Shown here: positions 56,263 through 64,000 of the stretch, piece after piece
Numbering within the stretch: position 1 is the first letter of the stretch
How the letters are laid out: each line of letters starts with the position of its first letter
Assembly: GCA_017459345.1 (NCBI GenBank)
Contig: JAFUDC010000164.1
Location: 1 to 64,000 of the forward strand
Reading direction: 5' to 3'
From: Eubacterium sp.
Lineage (GTDB): Bacteria; Bacillota; Clostridia; Lachnospirales; Lachnospiraceae
DNA: 64,000 nucleotides
Notes under the pieces: generated by a model
What the model saw: the letters and a program-made list of their open reading frames with translations, nothing else
Database searches by the model: none
What the model was told of the DNA's origin: nothing
Made by a program: the position numbers and the translations under genes

Positions 56263-57840
56263 ATGAGACACATAAGAAATGATGCTAAGTCCCAGCCGGC
56301 AAAGATCCGGCCGGACCGGATCCGGGCTGCCTGGTACGATTTTCTGAAAAGCATTTTTTTCCTGGCTGCAGCCACCGGGCTTGGACTCGTATTTTACAGC
56401 TTTCATTTTACCAATGCCAATATTATCATGGTTTACATTCTCGGTGCGCTTCTGACATCCATTGCCACATCCCACCAGATATACAGCCTGGTCTCGTCCA
56501 TAGCCAGTGTATTTGTATATAATTATCTTTTTACCGAACCAAGATATACCATGCTGGCTCATGAGACAGGGTATCCGGTCACATTTATCGTCATGTTTCT
56601 TACCGCCTATATCACCGGATCCTTCTCCCTGCGTTATAAGAAGCAGGCCGGACAGTCGGCAAAGATTGCCCACAGGACCAGTATCCTTTTTGATACCAGT
56701 CAGCTTCTGTCCAAGGCAGATGGAAGGCAGGAGATTATGGATACCGCAGCCAGGCAGATAATAAAGCTGTTAAATCGGGATATCATATTGTATGAATATA
56801 CAGATGGAGTATTATCCGAACCCCGCCTGTTTCAGATTGATAATAAAGATACTGATATGAGTATTCAGGAAGAAAATGGGCAGGAGGAATCCATAGGGCA
56901 GGAACCGGGAGAGTCTATAGAGGATTATATTGATTATAACAAACTGATTGCCGGATACCATTATTATAAGCTGCATATCAATGACCGGATCTATGGACTT
57001 GTTGGCATCAATGCCAAGGATGAGCCCCTGGATGAATCAGAGCATGAGATGCTGCTGTCCATTCTGGGAGAATGCGCGCTGGCCCTGGAGAATGAAAAAA
57101 ATGCACGGGAAAAGGAAGCTGCTGCCATTCTGGCAGAAAATGAACAGCTGAGGGCAAATCTTCTGCGTACCATCTCCCATGATCTGCGTACCCCGCTTAC
57201 GACAATATCCGGAAATGCCAGCAACCTCCTCAGCAACGGTGAGATATTTACCGAGGAGGTCCGCCGGCAGATTTACCAGGATATCTACAATGATTCCATG
57301 TGGCTGTATGATCTGGTGGAAAATCTTCTGTATTCTACCAGGATTGAGGAAGGAAGAATGACCCTGCATGCTTCCTCAGAATTACTGGGAGATATCATCG
57401 ATGAAGCCATTGCACATTTTGACCGGAAGAGTAATAAGCACATTATCACTGCAGATTATGAGGATGAACTGATACTGGTCCGGGCAGATGCCAGACTGCT
57501 GGTTCAGGTGGTCATCAATATCATCGATAATGCAGTTAAGTATACTCCGGAGGGAACGGCTATCCATATCAGCACAAAAAAGGGCGGAGATATGGCTGAG
57601 GTCCTTATCGCCGATACAGGCCAGGGGATTCCCGATGAAGAGAAAGCCAAAGTCTTTGACAAGTTCTATCATGGAGCCGGCCAGATTGCGGACAGCCGGA
57701 GGAGCATCGGGCTTGGCCTGTATCTTTGTAAATCCATTGTGGAAGCCCACAAAGGTGTCATAAGCGTATCTGACAATGAACCCACCGGAGCGGTGTTTCG
57801 TTTTACCATACCGTTGCAGGAGGTCAGCTGCTCTGATTAA
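56263..57840 (+). CDS. KdpD-like sensor kinase lacking the KdpD/USP N-terminal domains
   Basis: A 525-residue kinase. It begins directly with the four-helix DUF4118 membrane domain of KdpD (residues 25-130; FYSFHFTNANIIMVYILGALLTS, VYNYLFTEPRYTM), then a GAF-like region, HisKA with phospho-His in LRTISHDLRTPLTT, and HATPase_c (NIIDNAVKYT, DTGQGIPDEEK, SIGLGLYLCKSIVEAH). The long N-terminal KdpD sensor and universal-stress-protein domains of E. coli KdpD (about 900 residues) are absent. Two in-frame ATGs (56236, 56263) each have an AGGAGCATA site in near-duplicate surroundings; I prefer the second. Partner of the regulator at 54147. Confidence 0.9.
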   Translation: MRHIRNDAKSQPAKIRPDRIRAAWYDFLKSIFFLAAATGLGLVFYSFHFTNANIIMVYILGALLTSIATSHQIYSLVSSIASVFVYNYLFTEPRYTMLAHETGYPVTFIVMFLTAYITGSFSLRYKKQAGQSAKIAHRTSILFDTSQLLSKADGRQEIMDTAARQIIKLLNRDIILYEYTDGVLSEPRLFQIDNKDTDMSIQEENGQEESIGQEPGESIEDYIDYNKLIAGYHYYKLHINDRIYGLVGINAKDEPLDESEHEMLLSILGECALALENEKNAREKEAAAILAENEQLRANLLRTISHDLRTPLTTISGNASNLLSNGEIFTEEVRRQIYQDIYNDSMWLYDLVENLLYSTRIEEGRMTLHASSELLGDIIDEAIAHFDRKSNKHIITADYEDELILVRADARLLVQVVINIIDNAVKYTPEGTAIHISTKKGGDMAEVLIADTGQGIPDEEKAKVFDKFYHGAGQIADSRRSIGLGLYLCKSIVEAHKGVISVSDNEPTGAVFRFTIPLQEVSCSD

Positions 57841-57843
57841 AGC

Positions 57844-59361
57844 TTACACCGAAAAATCCAGGTCAAGAATGTTCTTCCAGTTCTCCTTCAGTTTGGGATA
57901 GAGGGCGTCGAATTCCTGATAAACCTTCTCATAGATATGTACCATCTCGGGATCCGGCTGGTATACTTCCTCCCTCATCTTGATGATCTTATCGCAGGCC
58001 TCTACCACGCTGTCGTAAGCGCCGGTACCTACCATGGCCAGGATGGCAACACCCAGGGCGGCACTGTTCTCGGAATTCATATCCGGGAGAGTGACAGGCA
58101 GGTCATAGATATCGCACATGAGCTGTCTCCAGAAGGGACTCTTGGAGCCGCCGCCGCACATACGTACATTTTCCGGTTTCACGCCGCAGTTGCGGATCCC
58201 GGTCAGGATATCCTTCAAGGCATAGGTGGCACCTTCTAATACCGCACGGGTCATATCGGCCTTGGTATGGATGGCAGCCAGACCTACGAAGGAACCCCGG
58301 CAGTTTAAGTTAAAGTGGGGAGACTGCTCACCGTTTAAGTAGGGGAGGTAGATCAGTCTGTTGGCGCTTGGCAGGGAAGAGGCGGCGTCTTTATTGATCT
58401 CTTCATACTCGGTATCATCCGGGTAGAAGTTATTTCTCCACCATTTCAGGGAGGCACCGCAGGAGTTCACGCTGCCCATAAAGTGCCATGCACCCGGAAC
58501 CGGCATACAGAAGGTATATACAGACTTGTTGATGTCAAGCACCGGCTTCTCCGAGTAGGCAAATACGGTGCCGCTGGTTCCGATGGTGGTCATGGCACGC
58601 CCGGGAGCAACTACACCGGTACCCACTCCGCCGGCAGCGTTATCGCTGGCACCGCCTACAACGGCGCAGTCTGTGGTAATCCCCATTGCCTTGGCGACTT
58701 CGGGGAGTATGTAGCCGGTGATCTCCTGGGACTCAAACACCTTGCCGAGCATATCTTCGGTAAGTTCCATCTTTTCAAGAATCTCTTTTGCCCAGCAGCG
58801 GTTGGGAATATCTAAAAGCTGAGTTGCGGAAGCGTCGGAAACTTCTGTAGCATATACGCCTGTCAGACGATAGCGGAGATAATCCTTGGGAAGAAGGATA
58901 TGTGCCACCTTCTTGTAGATATCCGGCTGGTTGTCCTTCACCCACTGGATCTTGGCAGCGGTCAGGCCGGGTCTTGCCGGCGTGAGAGAGTACTTCATAA
59001 AGAGGTCGTCGCCGACAATCTGGCGGACATGCTCGCAGGACTCTGAAGTACGACCGTCATTCCAGAGGATGGCCCGGCGCAGGGTCTGTCCTTCAGCATC
59101 CAGCATAACAGCCCCCATCATCTGGCCGGAGATACCCAGGCCCTTGACATCGGCAGCGGCCACTCCGGAATCCGTCATGACCTTGCGCACGGTCTCCACA
59201 GCTGCCTGATACCAGTCCTCAGGTTCCTGCTCAGACCAGCCGTTGTGGGGCTGATAGAGCGGATATTCGATAAAATGTGTGGCAATTTCCTTACCGTTTA
59301 CATCAAATAATACTGTCTTAATACTTCCTGTTCCCAGATCCAGTCCTAAATAATAATTCAT
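57844..59361 (-). CDS. xylB: FGGY-family carbohydrate kinase, xylulokinase-like
   Basis: A 505-residue sugar kinase of two actin-like halves. The N-terminal phosphate loop YYLGLDLGTGSIKTVLFD, GLGISGQMMGAVMLD with ILWNDGRT, and the C-terminal ATP motif MCGGGSKSPFWRQLMCD are visible. These favour D-xylulose kinase, yet no xylose isomerase or transporter is near and its partner is a GpsA-like dehydrogenase, so another ketose or polyol substrate is possible. AAAAGGAGATA precedes the ATG. It is cotranscribed with the dehydrogenase, 18 bases downstream of it. Confidence 0.85.
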   Translation of the reverse strand: MNYYLGLDLGTGSIKTVLFDVNGKEIATHFIEYPLYQPHNGWSEQEPEDWYQAAVETVRKVMTDSGVAAADVKGLGISGQMMGAVMLDAEGQTLRRAILWNDGRTSESCEHVRQIVGDDLFMKYSLTPARPGLTAAKIQWVKDNQPDIYKKVAHILLPKDYLRYRLTGVYATEVSDASATQLLDIPNRCWAKEILEKMELTEDMLGKVFESQEITGYILPEVAKAMGITTDCAVVGGASDNAAGGVGTGVVAPGRAMTTIGTSGTVFAYSEKPVLDINKSVYTFCMPVPGAWHFMGSVNSCGASLKWWRNNFYPDDTEYEEINKDAASSLPSANRLIYLPYLNGEQSPHFNLNCRGSFVGLAAIHTKADMTRAVLEGATYALKDILTGIRNCGVKPENVRMCGGGSKSPFWRQLMCDIYDLPVTLPDMNSENSAALGVAILAMVGTGAYDSVVEACDKIIKMREEVYQPDPEMVHIYEKVYQEFDALYPKLKENWKNILDLDFSV

Positions 59362-59379
59362 GGTATATCTCCTTTTCCC

Positions 59380-60417
59380 TTACATCTTCTTCTGAAACTT
59401 TTTCCATGGAATATCCAATGTCTTCCCTTCGTTCAGCAGCTCATTTACATGCATAAGCAGCGGGAAATCATCCTCACTTACTCTGCCGCGCTTAGCCAGA
59501 GCCTTTACAGCCCGGGCGGTTCTTGTGGCGATAACCACTGCCTCCAGGGTCTGTCCCTTTAACTGCTCCAGGGTTTCCTCAATGGTGTAGCCCTTGCCCA
59601 GAAGAAGACCGACGGTCCTGCTGCGGCCTGCGGAAACGGTGACATCCAAATCTCCGGCTGCAAACATGATGTTCTCTGCGCCGCCGCCTACAAGGTAGAG
59701 GAGGTCAAGCATCTCCTTCACGCTTTCCTGGAAGAGAGCAGCCTTCATGTTGTTATGGTTGATACCGTCATCACCAAGCTTTTCCTTAATGCCCACAGCC
59801 AGGGCAGTGCCTAAAGCGTAGCCGTTCTTTAATGCCACTGCACACTCCAGACCGACCACATCGAGGGTAAGGCTGATAATGTAATAATCTGTCTGGAAGA
59901 TATCCCGGATCCACTCCAGTGTCTCAAAGTCCGGTCCGCAGTAGCCAACGAAGGATGGGTCGTGGTCTGCCAGGTCTCTTGCAGTACAGGGACCGCCTAT
60001 GGCGTAGATCCTGAGCTTGCTGCCCTCAGGAAGCTTTGTCTGCCAGTACTCCGGATAGGTCTGCATGGTTCCGTCTTCGTAATCCAGCATGCCCTTGGTC
60101 ACGGAGATGAGAGGAACATCTTCATTCAGAATGGGAAGAATCTCATCGGCAAACCAGTCCACGCCAAAGCTGGAGATACCGCAGACGATCAGGTCTGCAC
60201 CATCGATGGCTTCCTTAACCTGGGAGCAATTGTAATAATGGATCCCATCGTGAAGAGTCCGTAAAAGATTAACATGATAATTGTCTTCCCGAAGTCTTGC
60301 CATGATGTCATCATCCAGGGGGCTTCCCACCAGTCTTACTTCGTGTCCGTTCTCAAAAAGTGGAAATGTCAATGCTGATGCCATCTGTCCTGCGCCGATT
60401 AATGTAACTGTACTCAT
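59380..60417 (-). CDS. GpsA-like NAD(P)-dependent glycerol-3-phosphate dehydrogenase family protein
   Basis: A 345-residue two-domain dehydrogenase. N-terminal Rossmann loop VTLIGAGQMASALTFPLF, ISVTKGMLD, AIGGPCTARDLA (substrate-binding region of GpsA), and the catalytic Lys in ECAVALKNGYALGTALAVG with a helical C-terminal domain. Divergence from housekeeping GpsA (for example GPCTARDLADHD in place of the usual GPSFAxE) and its place beside a sugar kinase under a SorC-type regulator suggest a catabolic polyol-phosphate or related substrate. AAGGAGGTAAA precedes the ATG. Confidence 0.75.
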   Translation of the reverse strand: MSTVTLIGAGQMASALTFPLFENGHEVRLVGSPLDDDIMARLREDNYHVNLLRTLHDGIHYYNCSQVKEAIDGADLIVCGISSFGVDWFADEILPILNEDVPLISVTKGMLDYEDGTMQTYPEYWQTKLPEGSKLRIYAIGGPCTARDLADHDPSFVGYCGPDFETLEWIRDIFQTDYYIISLTLDVVGLECAVALKNGYALGTALAVGIKEKLGDDGINHNNMKAALFQESVKEMLDLLYLVGGGAENIMFAAGDLDVTVSAGRSRTVGLLLGKGYTIEETLEQLKGQTLEAVVIATRTARAVKALAKRGRVSEDDFPLLMHVNELLNEGKTLDIPWKKFQKKM

Positions 60418-60484
60418 TAGTTTACCTCCTTATAATATGGTTGTTGAATTTTTCTCCTATCTGGAGAATTGAATTTATTGTCGC

Positions 60485-60658
60485 TTTGAAATTATTCCCG
60501 ATTAACTAGAAATTAATTTCGTTTATGACTACATTATACCACGGGCTTGGGAAATGTCAATAGCAAAAATCAAAAAAGTTTTAAAATTTGAAATTAATTT
60601 ATTGATATATGAAATTTATCCCAAATTCATTGACTTTTTCTTATTAGATAGATATAAT
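60485..60658. promoter_or_regulatory. Divergent promoters and repeated operator motif for the SorC-type locus
   Basis: Minus strand (dehydrogenase-kinase): TTGACA, 16 bases, TATAAT (60533-60560), a consensus promoter. Plus strand (regulator): TTGACT, 17 bases, TATAAT (60630-60658). The motif TGAAATTWATYYC occurs four times: 60488-60499, within the perfect palindrome GAAATTAATTTC at 60509-60520, 60590-60601, and 60610-60622. The palindrome lies just after the -10 of the minus promoter, a good repressor site; the fourth copy is just upstream of the regulator -35. Confidence 0.65.
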
Positions 60659-60711
60659 GATAGTTACCTGAACAGTGTAGCAGTGAAAGGTTTCAGGTAA
60701 TTCGTTAAAGA

Positions 60712-61680
60712 ATGGAGAAAAATATGACTTTAGATACAAAGAAGCTGCAGCAGATTATTAAAATCGCAAAGATGCATTATGAACTCCACTACAGCCAGCT
60801 GGAGATTGCCAAGGAAGAGGGGATGAGCAAGTCAACAGTCAGCAGGCTCTTAAAGACAGCCATGGATGAGGGGATTATTGAAGTGCGTATTAAGGAATCG
60901 ATTCTGATGAACAGCTCACTGGAGAGTGACCTTCTTGCCAGGTTTCCCATCAGTCGGGCCGTCCTGATCCCTGACCTCCTGGGCAATCCTCAGGTTCTCT
61001 TAAGGGATATCTGCCTGGCTCTTGCCAAGGATCTTCCCCGCTATGTGAAGAACGACAGCATTGTGGGCGTGGCCTGGGGCAATACCATGGCGGTTCTGGC
61101 AGGACATCTTAATAAGATGAAGCGGACCGGTGTCTCTGTCATACAACTGACCGGAGGCTTCTCCCGGGCTATCTATGAATCCGGTGCTCTGGATATCTTA
61201 AGAAGCTTTGTGGATTGTACCGGGGGGACCGGATATCAGATACCTGCCCCGGCTATGGTAGATACAGCCTACCTTGCCAACGCCTTGAAGGAGGATTCCC
61301 AGATTCGCAATATACTCGATATGGCTGAGCAGTGTCAGACGGCCATCTTTTCCGTGGGGAACCTGGAGAGGCCATCTGTCCTCTATGAGATGGGGGTCAT
61401 CAGTGATGAAGAATATGTAGATTTCCGCCAGAGAGGAGCGGTGGGGGACTTCTGCTCCCACATTCTGGACAGAAACGGCAGGATTCTTGACAAGGAACTG
61501 GATGAGAGAGTGGTAGGTGCTTCCCTGGAGACCATTCGCAAGGTTCCCAACAAGCTGCTCATCGCCTGCGGGAAAGAGAAGGCGGAGGTGGTCAGTGCTG
61601 CCCTGACTGGAGGGCTGGCTGATGTCCTCTATATTGATGTTCCTGCGGCGGAGGAGATTGTGAGGATGAATCCGATGTAG
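60712..61680 (+). CDS. SorC/DeoR-family sugar-binding transcriptional regulator
   Basis: A 322-residue regulator. N-terminal helix-turn-helix (LHYSQLEIAKEEGMSKSTVSRLLKTAMDEGIIEV), then a SorC sugar-phosphate-binding domain with VGVAWGNTMAVLAGHL, QLTGGFSRA, MAEQCQTAIFSVGNL, GAVGDFCSHILDRNG and LLIACGKEKAEVVSAAL, which is typical of the effector site. It probably controls the divergent dehydrogenase-kinase pair and itself, sensing a phosphorylated sugar made by that pathway. Confidence 0.9.
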   Translation: MEKNMTLDTKKLQQIIKIAKMHYELHYSQLEIAKEEGMSKSTVSRLLKTAMDEGIIEVRIKESILMNSSLESDLLARFPISRAVLIPDLLGNPQVLLRDICLALAKDLPRYVKNDSIVGVAWGNTMAVLAGHLNKMKRTGVSVIQLTGGFSRAIYESGALDILRSFVDCTGGTGYQIPAPAMVDTAYLANALKEDSQIRNILDMAEQCQTAIFSVGNLERPSVLYEMGVISDEEYVDFRQRGAVGDFCSHILDRNGRILDKELDERVVGASLETIRKVPNKLLIACGKEKAEVVSAALTGGLADVLYIDVPAAEEIVRMNPM

Positions 61681-61876
61681 AATGAATCTGTTAATATACC
61701 CGTTCGGGAATATTTTAGCGACAAGACGATGTGAATCAGGCCTTAGACATGTTCGGAATGCAGGCTGTGCCTGGAAAGCTTGTGGCTTTGGATGAGGAGG
61801 TGCAATGACAAGCAGCATATTTCCGGATTTAATGTCTATGAAGAGCGGGAGATCCAATAAAAAGTAGAAGGATATT

Positions 61877-62542
61877 ATGATTGATACAAATATAAGAACA
61901 GAAAACGTGGAACCTGGCTCTGAATACCTGCAGGGTGCGATAAAACAGTTCAGGAGAAACGGTTTTACCGTATCCTACTTTGAACAAGGAAGGGATGCAG
62001 CAGAATATCTGTGTGGTAAGATACAGGGTAAGACGGTTGGATTTGGCGATTCGGCAACATTGGCTGCCCTGCAGCTGGCAGAAAGACTTAGAGAAAAAAA
62101 CCGGGTGATTGATCCGGGGCCTTACAGCGGGGAAGACTTTTACAGAGTCGCCAGGGAAGCAATGAACACAGATATCTTCCTGCTCTCCGTGAATGCTGCT
62201 TCTGCCAGCGGAGAACTTGTCAACATTGACAGCAGCGGAAACCGGGTCGGCGGATCTCTGTTTGGACATGAGAAAGTGTATTTTGTCTTCTCTGCAGATA
62301 AGATTGAGCCTTCCCTGGAAAGGGCTGTCTGGCGGGCAAGAAACATTGCCGCACCACAGAATGCCAGGAGATTTGGCTTTCGCACACCCTGCGCTATAAA
62401 AGGGGATAAATGTTATAATTGCAGCAGCCCCGACCGCATATGCAATGTACTTGCAATCCATATGAGAAAAGAGAAGCACATGGAAGAGGAGCTTGTGATC
62501 ATCGGAGAAAATGTGCTCCAGCATAGAGAAGATTCTTTTTGA
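61877..62542 (+). CDS. LUD-domain protein (lactate-utilisation LutC-like, DUF162)
   Basis: A 221-residue LUD-fold protein. VGFGDSATLAALQLAERL and SVNAASASGELVNIDSSGNRVGG match the conserved LUD core, and the C-terminal CAIKGDKCYNCSSPDRIC is a four-Cys block common in the clostridial single-domain members. The family includes LutC/LutB subunits of L-lactate dehydrogenase, but solitary forms have no proven function and no lutA or lutB is here. The ATG follows AGAAGGATAT. Confidence 0.85.
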   Translation: MIDTNIRTENVEPGSEYLQGAIKQFRRNGFTVSYFEQGRDAAEYLCGKIQGKTVGFGDSATLAALQLAERLREKNRVIDPGPYSGEDFYRVAREAMNTDIFLLSVNAASASGELVNIDSSGNRVGGSLFGHEKVYFVFSADKIEPSLERAVWRARNIAAPQNARRFGFRTPCAIKGDKCYNCSSPDRICNVLAIHMRKEKHMEEELVIIGENVLQHREDSF

Positions 62543-62550
62543 GGTGAATA

Positions 62551-63480
62551 ATGATTCTGAACACCGGATCCAGAACGGACATACCTGCTTTTTACAGCGA
62601 ATGGTTTATAAATCGTATACAGGAAGGCTTTGTAATGGCCAGAAATCCCTTTTATCCGACACAGGTGACTCGGTTTCGGATTGATCCGGAGCTTTTAGAT
62701 ATCATCGCCTTCTGCACGAAAAATCCTACCCCCATGCTTTCGCATATGGACGAGCTTACACGGTTTCGGCAGTTCTGGTTTGTAACAATCACTCCCTATG
62801 GGAAAGAGATTGAACCGGCAGTTCCGGACAAGAGAGAAATATGTGAGAGTTTCCGAGAACTGTCTTCTATCGTCGGGAAGTCATGTGTCGGCTGGCGTTA
62901 TGACCCCATTTTTCTATCTGAAACCTATACAGTTAAATACCACCTGCAGGCCTTTGAGCAGATCGCTTCCATGCTGGAAGGATATACCGAACAGGTTGTG
63001 ATCAGCTTTATTGACCTTTATGAAAAGACAAAGAGAAACTATCCGGAGGCTAAAGAGGTGGCAAAGAAAGACCGTCTGATCCTGGGCGAGGCTATGGCGG
63101 AGATTGGATCAAAACATGGGATGCAGATTTACACTTGCCTGGAGGGGGCGGATCTTGCTCCATATGGAGTTAATACGGGTGGCTGCATGACAAAGGAGGT
63201 CCTGGAACATGCCATCGGGGAGGAGCTTCAGATTCCTTCCGGCCTGTCACCGGCCCGCAAGGGATGTCGGTGCCTTCTTGGCAGTGATATCGGGGCTTAT
63301 AATACCTGCCTGCATTTTTGTAGATACTGTTATGCTAACTATGATAAGGAATCCGTCCTTCGAAACAGAAAGCTGCATGACCCTTCGTCTCCTCTCTTAG
63401 TAGGGCATCTACTGGATGGAGACCAGGTCAGGGAAGCGAACCAGGTTCGCTACAGGACCGGGCAGCTGGTTTTTACATAA
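62551..63480 (+). CDS. DUF1848 family protein with a C-terminal cysteine cluster
   Basis: A 309-residue protein of the DUF1848 family. The start (ILNTGSRTDIPAFYSEWFINRIQEGFVMARNP) and the VGWRYDPIFL and SFIDLYEKTKRN blocks are characteristic. The C-terminus holds CRCLLGSDIGAYNTCLHFCRYCYAN: a CxxxCxxC pattern as in radical-SAM enzymes, but at the C-terminal rather than N-terminal end. Metal or cluster binding is likely; function unknown. It starts eight bases after the LUD gene and is probably cotranscribed. Confidence 0.85.
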   Translation: MILNTGSRTDIPAFYSEWFINRIQEGFVMARNPFYPTQVTRFRIDPELLDIIAFCTKNPTPMLSHMDELTRFRQFWFVTITPYGKEIEPAVPDKREICESFRELSSIVGKSCVGWRYDPIFLSETYTVKYHLQAFEQIASMLEGYTEQVVISFIDLYEKTKRNYPEAKEVAKKDRLILGEAMAEIGSKHGMQIYTCLEGADLAPYGVNTGGCMTKEVLEHAIGEELQIPSGLSPARKGCRCLLGSDIGAYNTCLHFCRYCYANYDKESVLRNRKLHDPSSPLLVGHLLDGDQVREANQVRYRTGQLVFT

Positions 63481-63650
63481 ATGATTCCGGGCAGATCAGA
63501 AAGGTATAACATGATATACGCTATACGTATACCTTCATAGATGAAAAGCATTTCATTTTCAAGGAAGTGGATGATAGGAAACCTTCTTTGACACCTATGT
63601 TTTCTGAATTGAAACCTTTACCAAGCAAATATCATGATAATCATAAAATG

Positions 63651-63685
63651 AAAAGGCCATTTACTGAAAGAGCAGATGGCCTTTT
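63651..63685. terminator. Bidirectional terminator after the DUF1848 gene
   Basis: A perfect 10-bp stem AAAAGGCCAT / ATGGCCTTTT with a 15-base loop; T-runs on both strands. The gap of 448 bases from 63481 holds only this hairpin and the promoter below. Confidence 0.85.
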
Positions 63686-63846
63686 CTGATGCAAATCATT
63701 AGGACAGCACAGCCTTGCTGTTTCTCATATAGACTGGTACTGGAAATGCCGACATCAAATAATCTGGAAGCATAGTTTGAGTAGTATACGGCTGATTATA
63801 TAATAGATTTGTGCTTATAATCAGCCACGAACTGAAAAAAGCCATA

Positions 63847-63875
63847 TTGACGGCTGGTTATATTCAGGTTATAAT
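63847..63875 (+). promoter_or_regulatory. Promoter for the gene cut by the window end
   Basis: TTGACG, 17-base spacer, TATAAT, about 54 bases before the ATG at 63929. Confidence 0.65.
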
Positions 63876-63928
63876 GAACACAGCTATCTGCTTAAATGAT
63901 TGGATTCTTTAGAGATTGGGAAGGGAAT

Positions 63929-64000
63929 ATGGTTGCGAGAGATAAAGAAGTATCAGAACTAATAGAACTGTATAATCGCCAAAGTGCAGAGCTTGTTGCG
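63929..64000 (+). CDS. Start of a probable archaeal-type AAA ATPase (3' truncated)
   Basis: Only 24 codons are present, behind AAGGGA. The residues DKEVSELIELYNRQSAELVA resemble the N-terminus of the archaeal-ATPase family common in gut Firmicutes, where a similar stretch directly precedes the YGRRRVGKT Walker A region. The Walker motif itself lies beyond the window, so the call rests on pattern memory of a short segment. Confidence 0.5.
   Translation, partial: MVARDKEVSELIELYNRQSAELVA

Noticed and set aside
61731..61867. Two overlapping mini-frames (25 and 20 codons) before the LUD gene, the second with a GGAGGTG site
   Set aside because: Too short and featureless to support; the good ribosome site may be chance or a decayed gene end.

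Overview
The window reads as chromosome of a spore-forming, Gram-positive anaerobe of the Lachnospiraceae type (Clostridium/Enterocloster-like). The evidence is: spore-specific genes (spoIIP, gpr); the order holA-spoIIP-gpr-rpsT-lepA-hemW-hrcA-grpE-dnaK-dnaJ and the prmA-rsmE pair, as is usual in Clostridia; strong AGGAGG ribosome sites; a CIRCE operator; moderate GC content. I infer the family from gene content and order only and name no species. I see no rRNA, tRNA, prophage, insertion sequence or true CRISPR array.

Layout. 1-10.5 kb is biosynthesis: the end of a glutamate synthase small subunit, guaB, a membrane-anchored amidase, then leuB-ilvD-ilvB-serA-asd on one strand (branched-chain, serine and aspartate-family amino acids). 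10.5-23.2 kb is arginine biology: argH and argG on the minus strand, a polar amino-acid ABC transporter between them whose promoter carries an ArgR-box-like site and whose ATPase gene has an in-frame stop, and the argC-argJ-argB-argD operon divergent from argG across a shared regulatory region. 23.2-31.1 kb is a competence locus (comEA ... comEC-holA) with a two-component system, a GerMN lipoprotein and a glyoxalase inserted in it.

31.2-43 kb is sporulation and translation/heat shock: spoIIP and gpr (minus), rpsT, lepA, hemW, then the CIRCE-controlled hrcA-grpE-dnaK-dnaJ. 42.95-44.25 kb has no convincing gene but is densely structured: a long hairpin, four repeat units spaced exactly 64 bases apart, and a predicted four-way-junction fold. 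One of its hairpins shares an unusual internal loop with a second structured element between rpsT and lepA.

44.2-57.8 kb holds a DUF1294-hydrolase fusion, another hydrolase, an OGG1-like glycosylase, prmA, rsmE, an amino-acid permease fused to a hybrid histidine kinase, an AI-2E-type exporter, and a potassium module (TrkA/KtrA-like gate, a 32-residue membrane peptide, KdpE-like regulator, TrkH/KtrB channel, shortened KdpD-like kinase). 57.8-64 kb holds an FGGY kinase plus GpsA-like dehydrogenase divergent from a SorC-type regulator, an LUD-domain protein, a DUF1848 protein, and the first codons of a probable ATPase cut by the window end.

Most novel candidates: the permease-histidine-kinase fusion at 49.1-51.9 kb, the structured non-coding region at 42.95-44.1 kb with its partner at 34.26-34.41 kb, and the membrane peptide in the potassium module.
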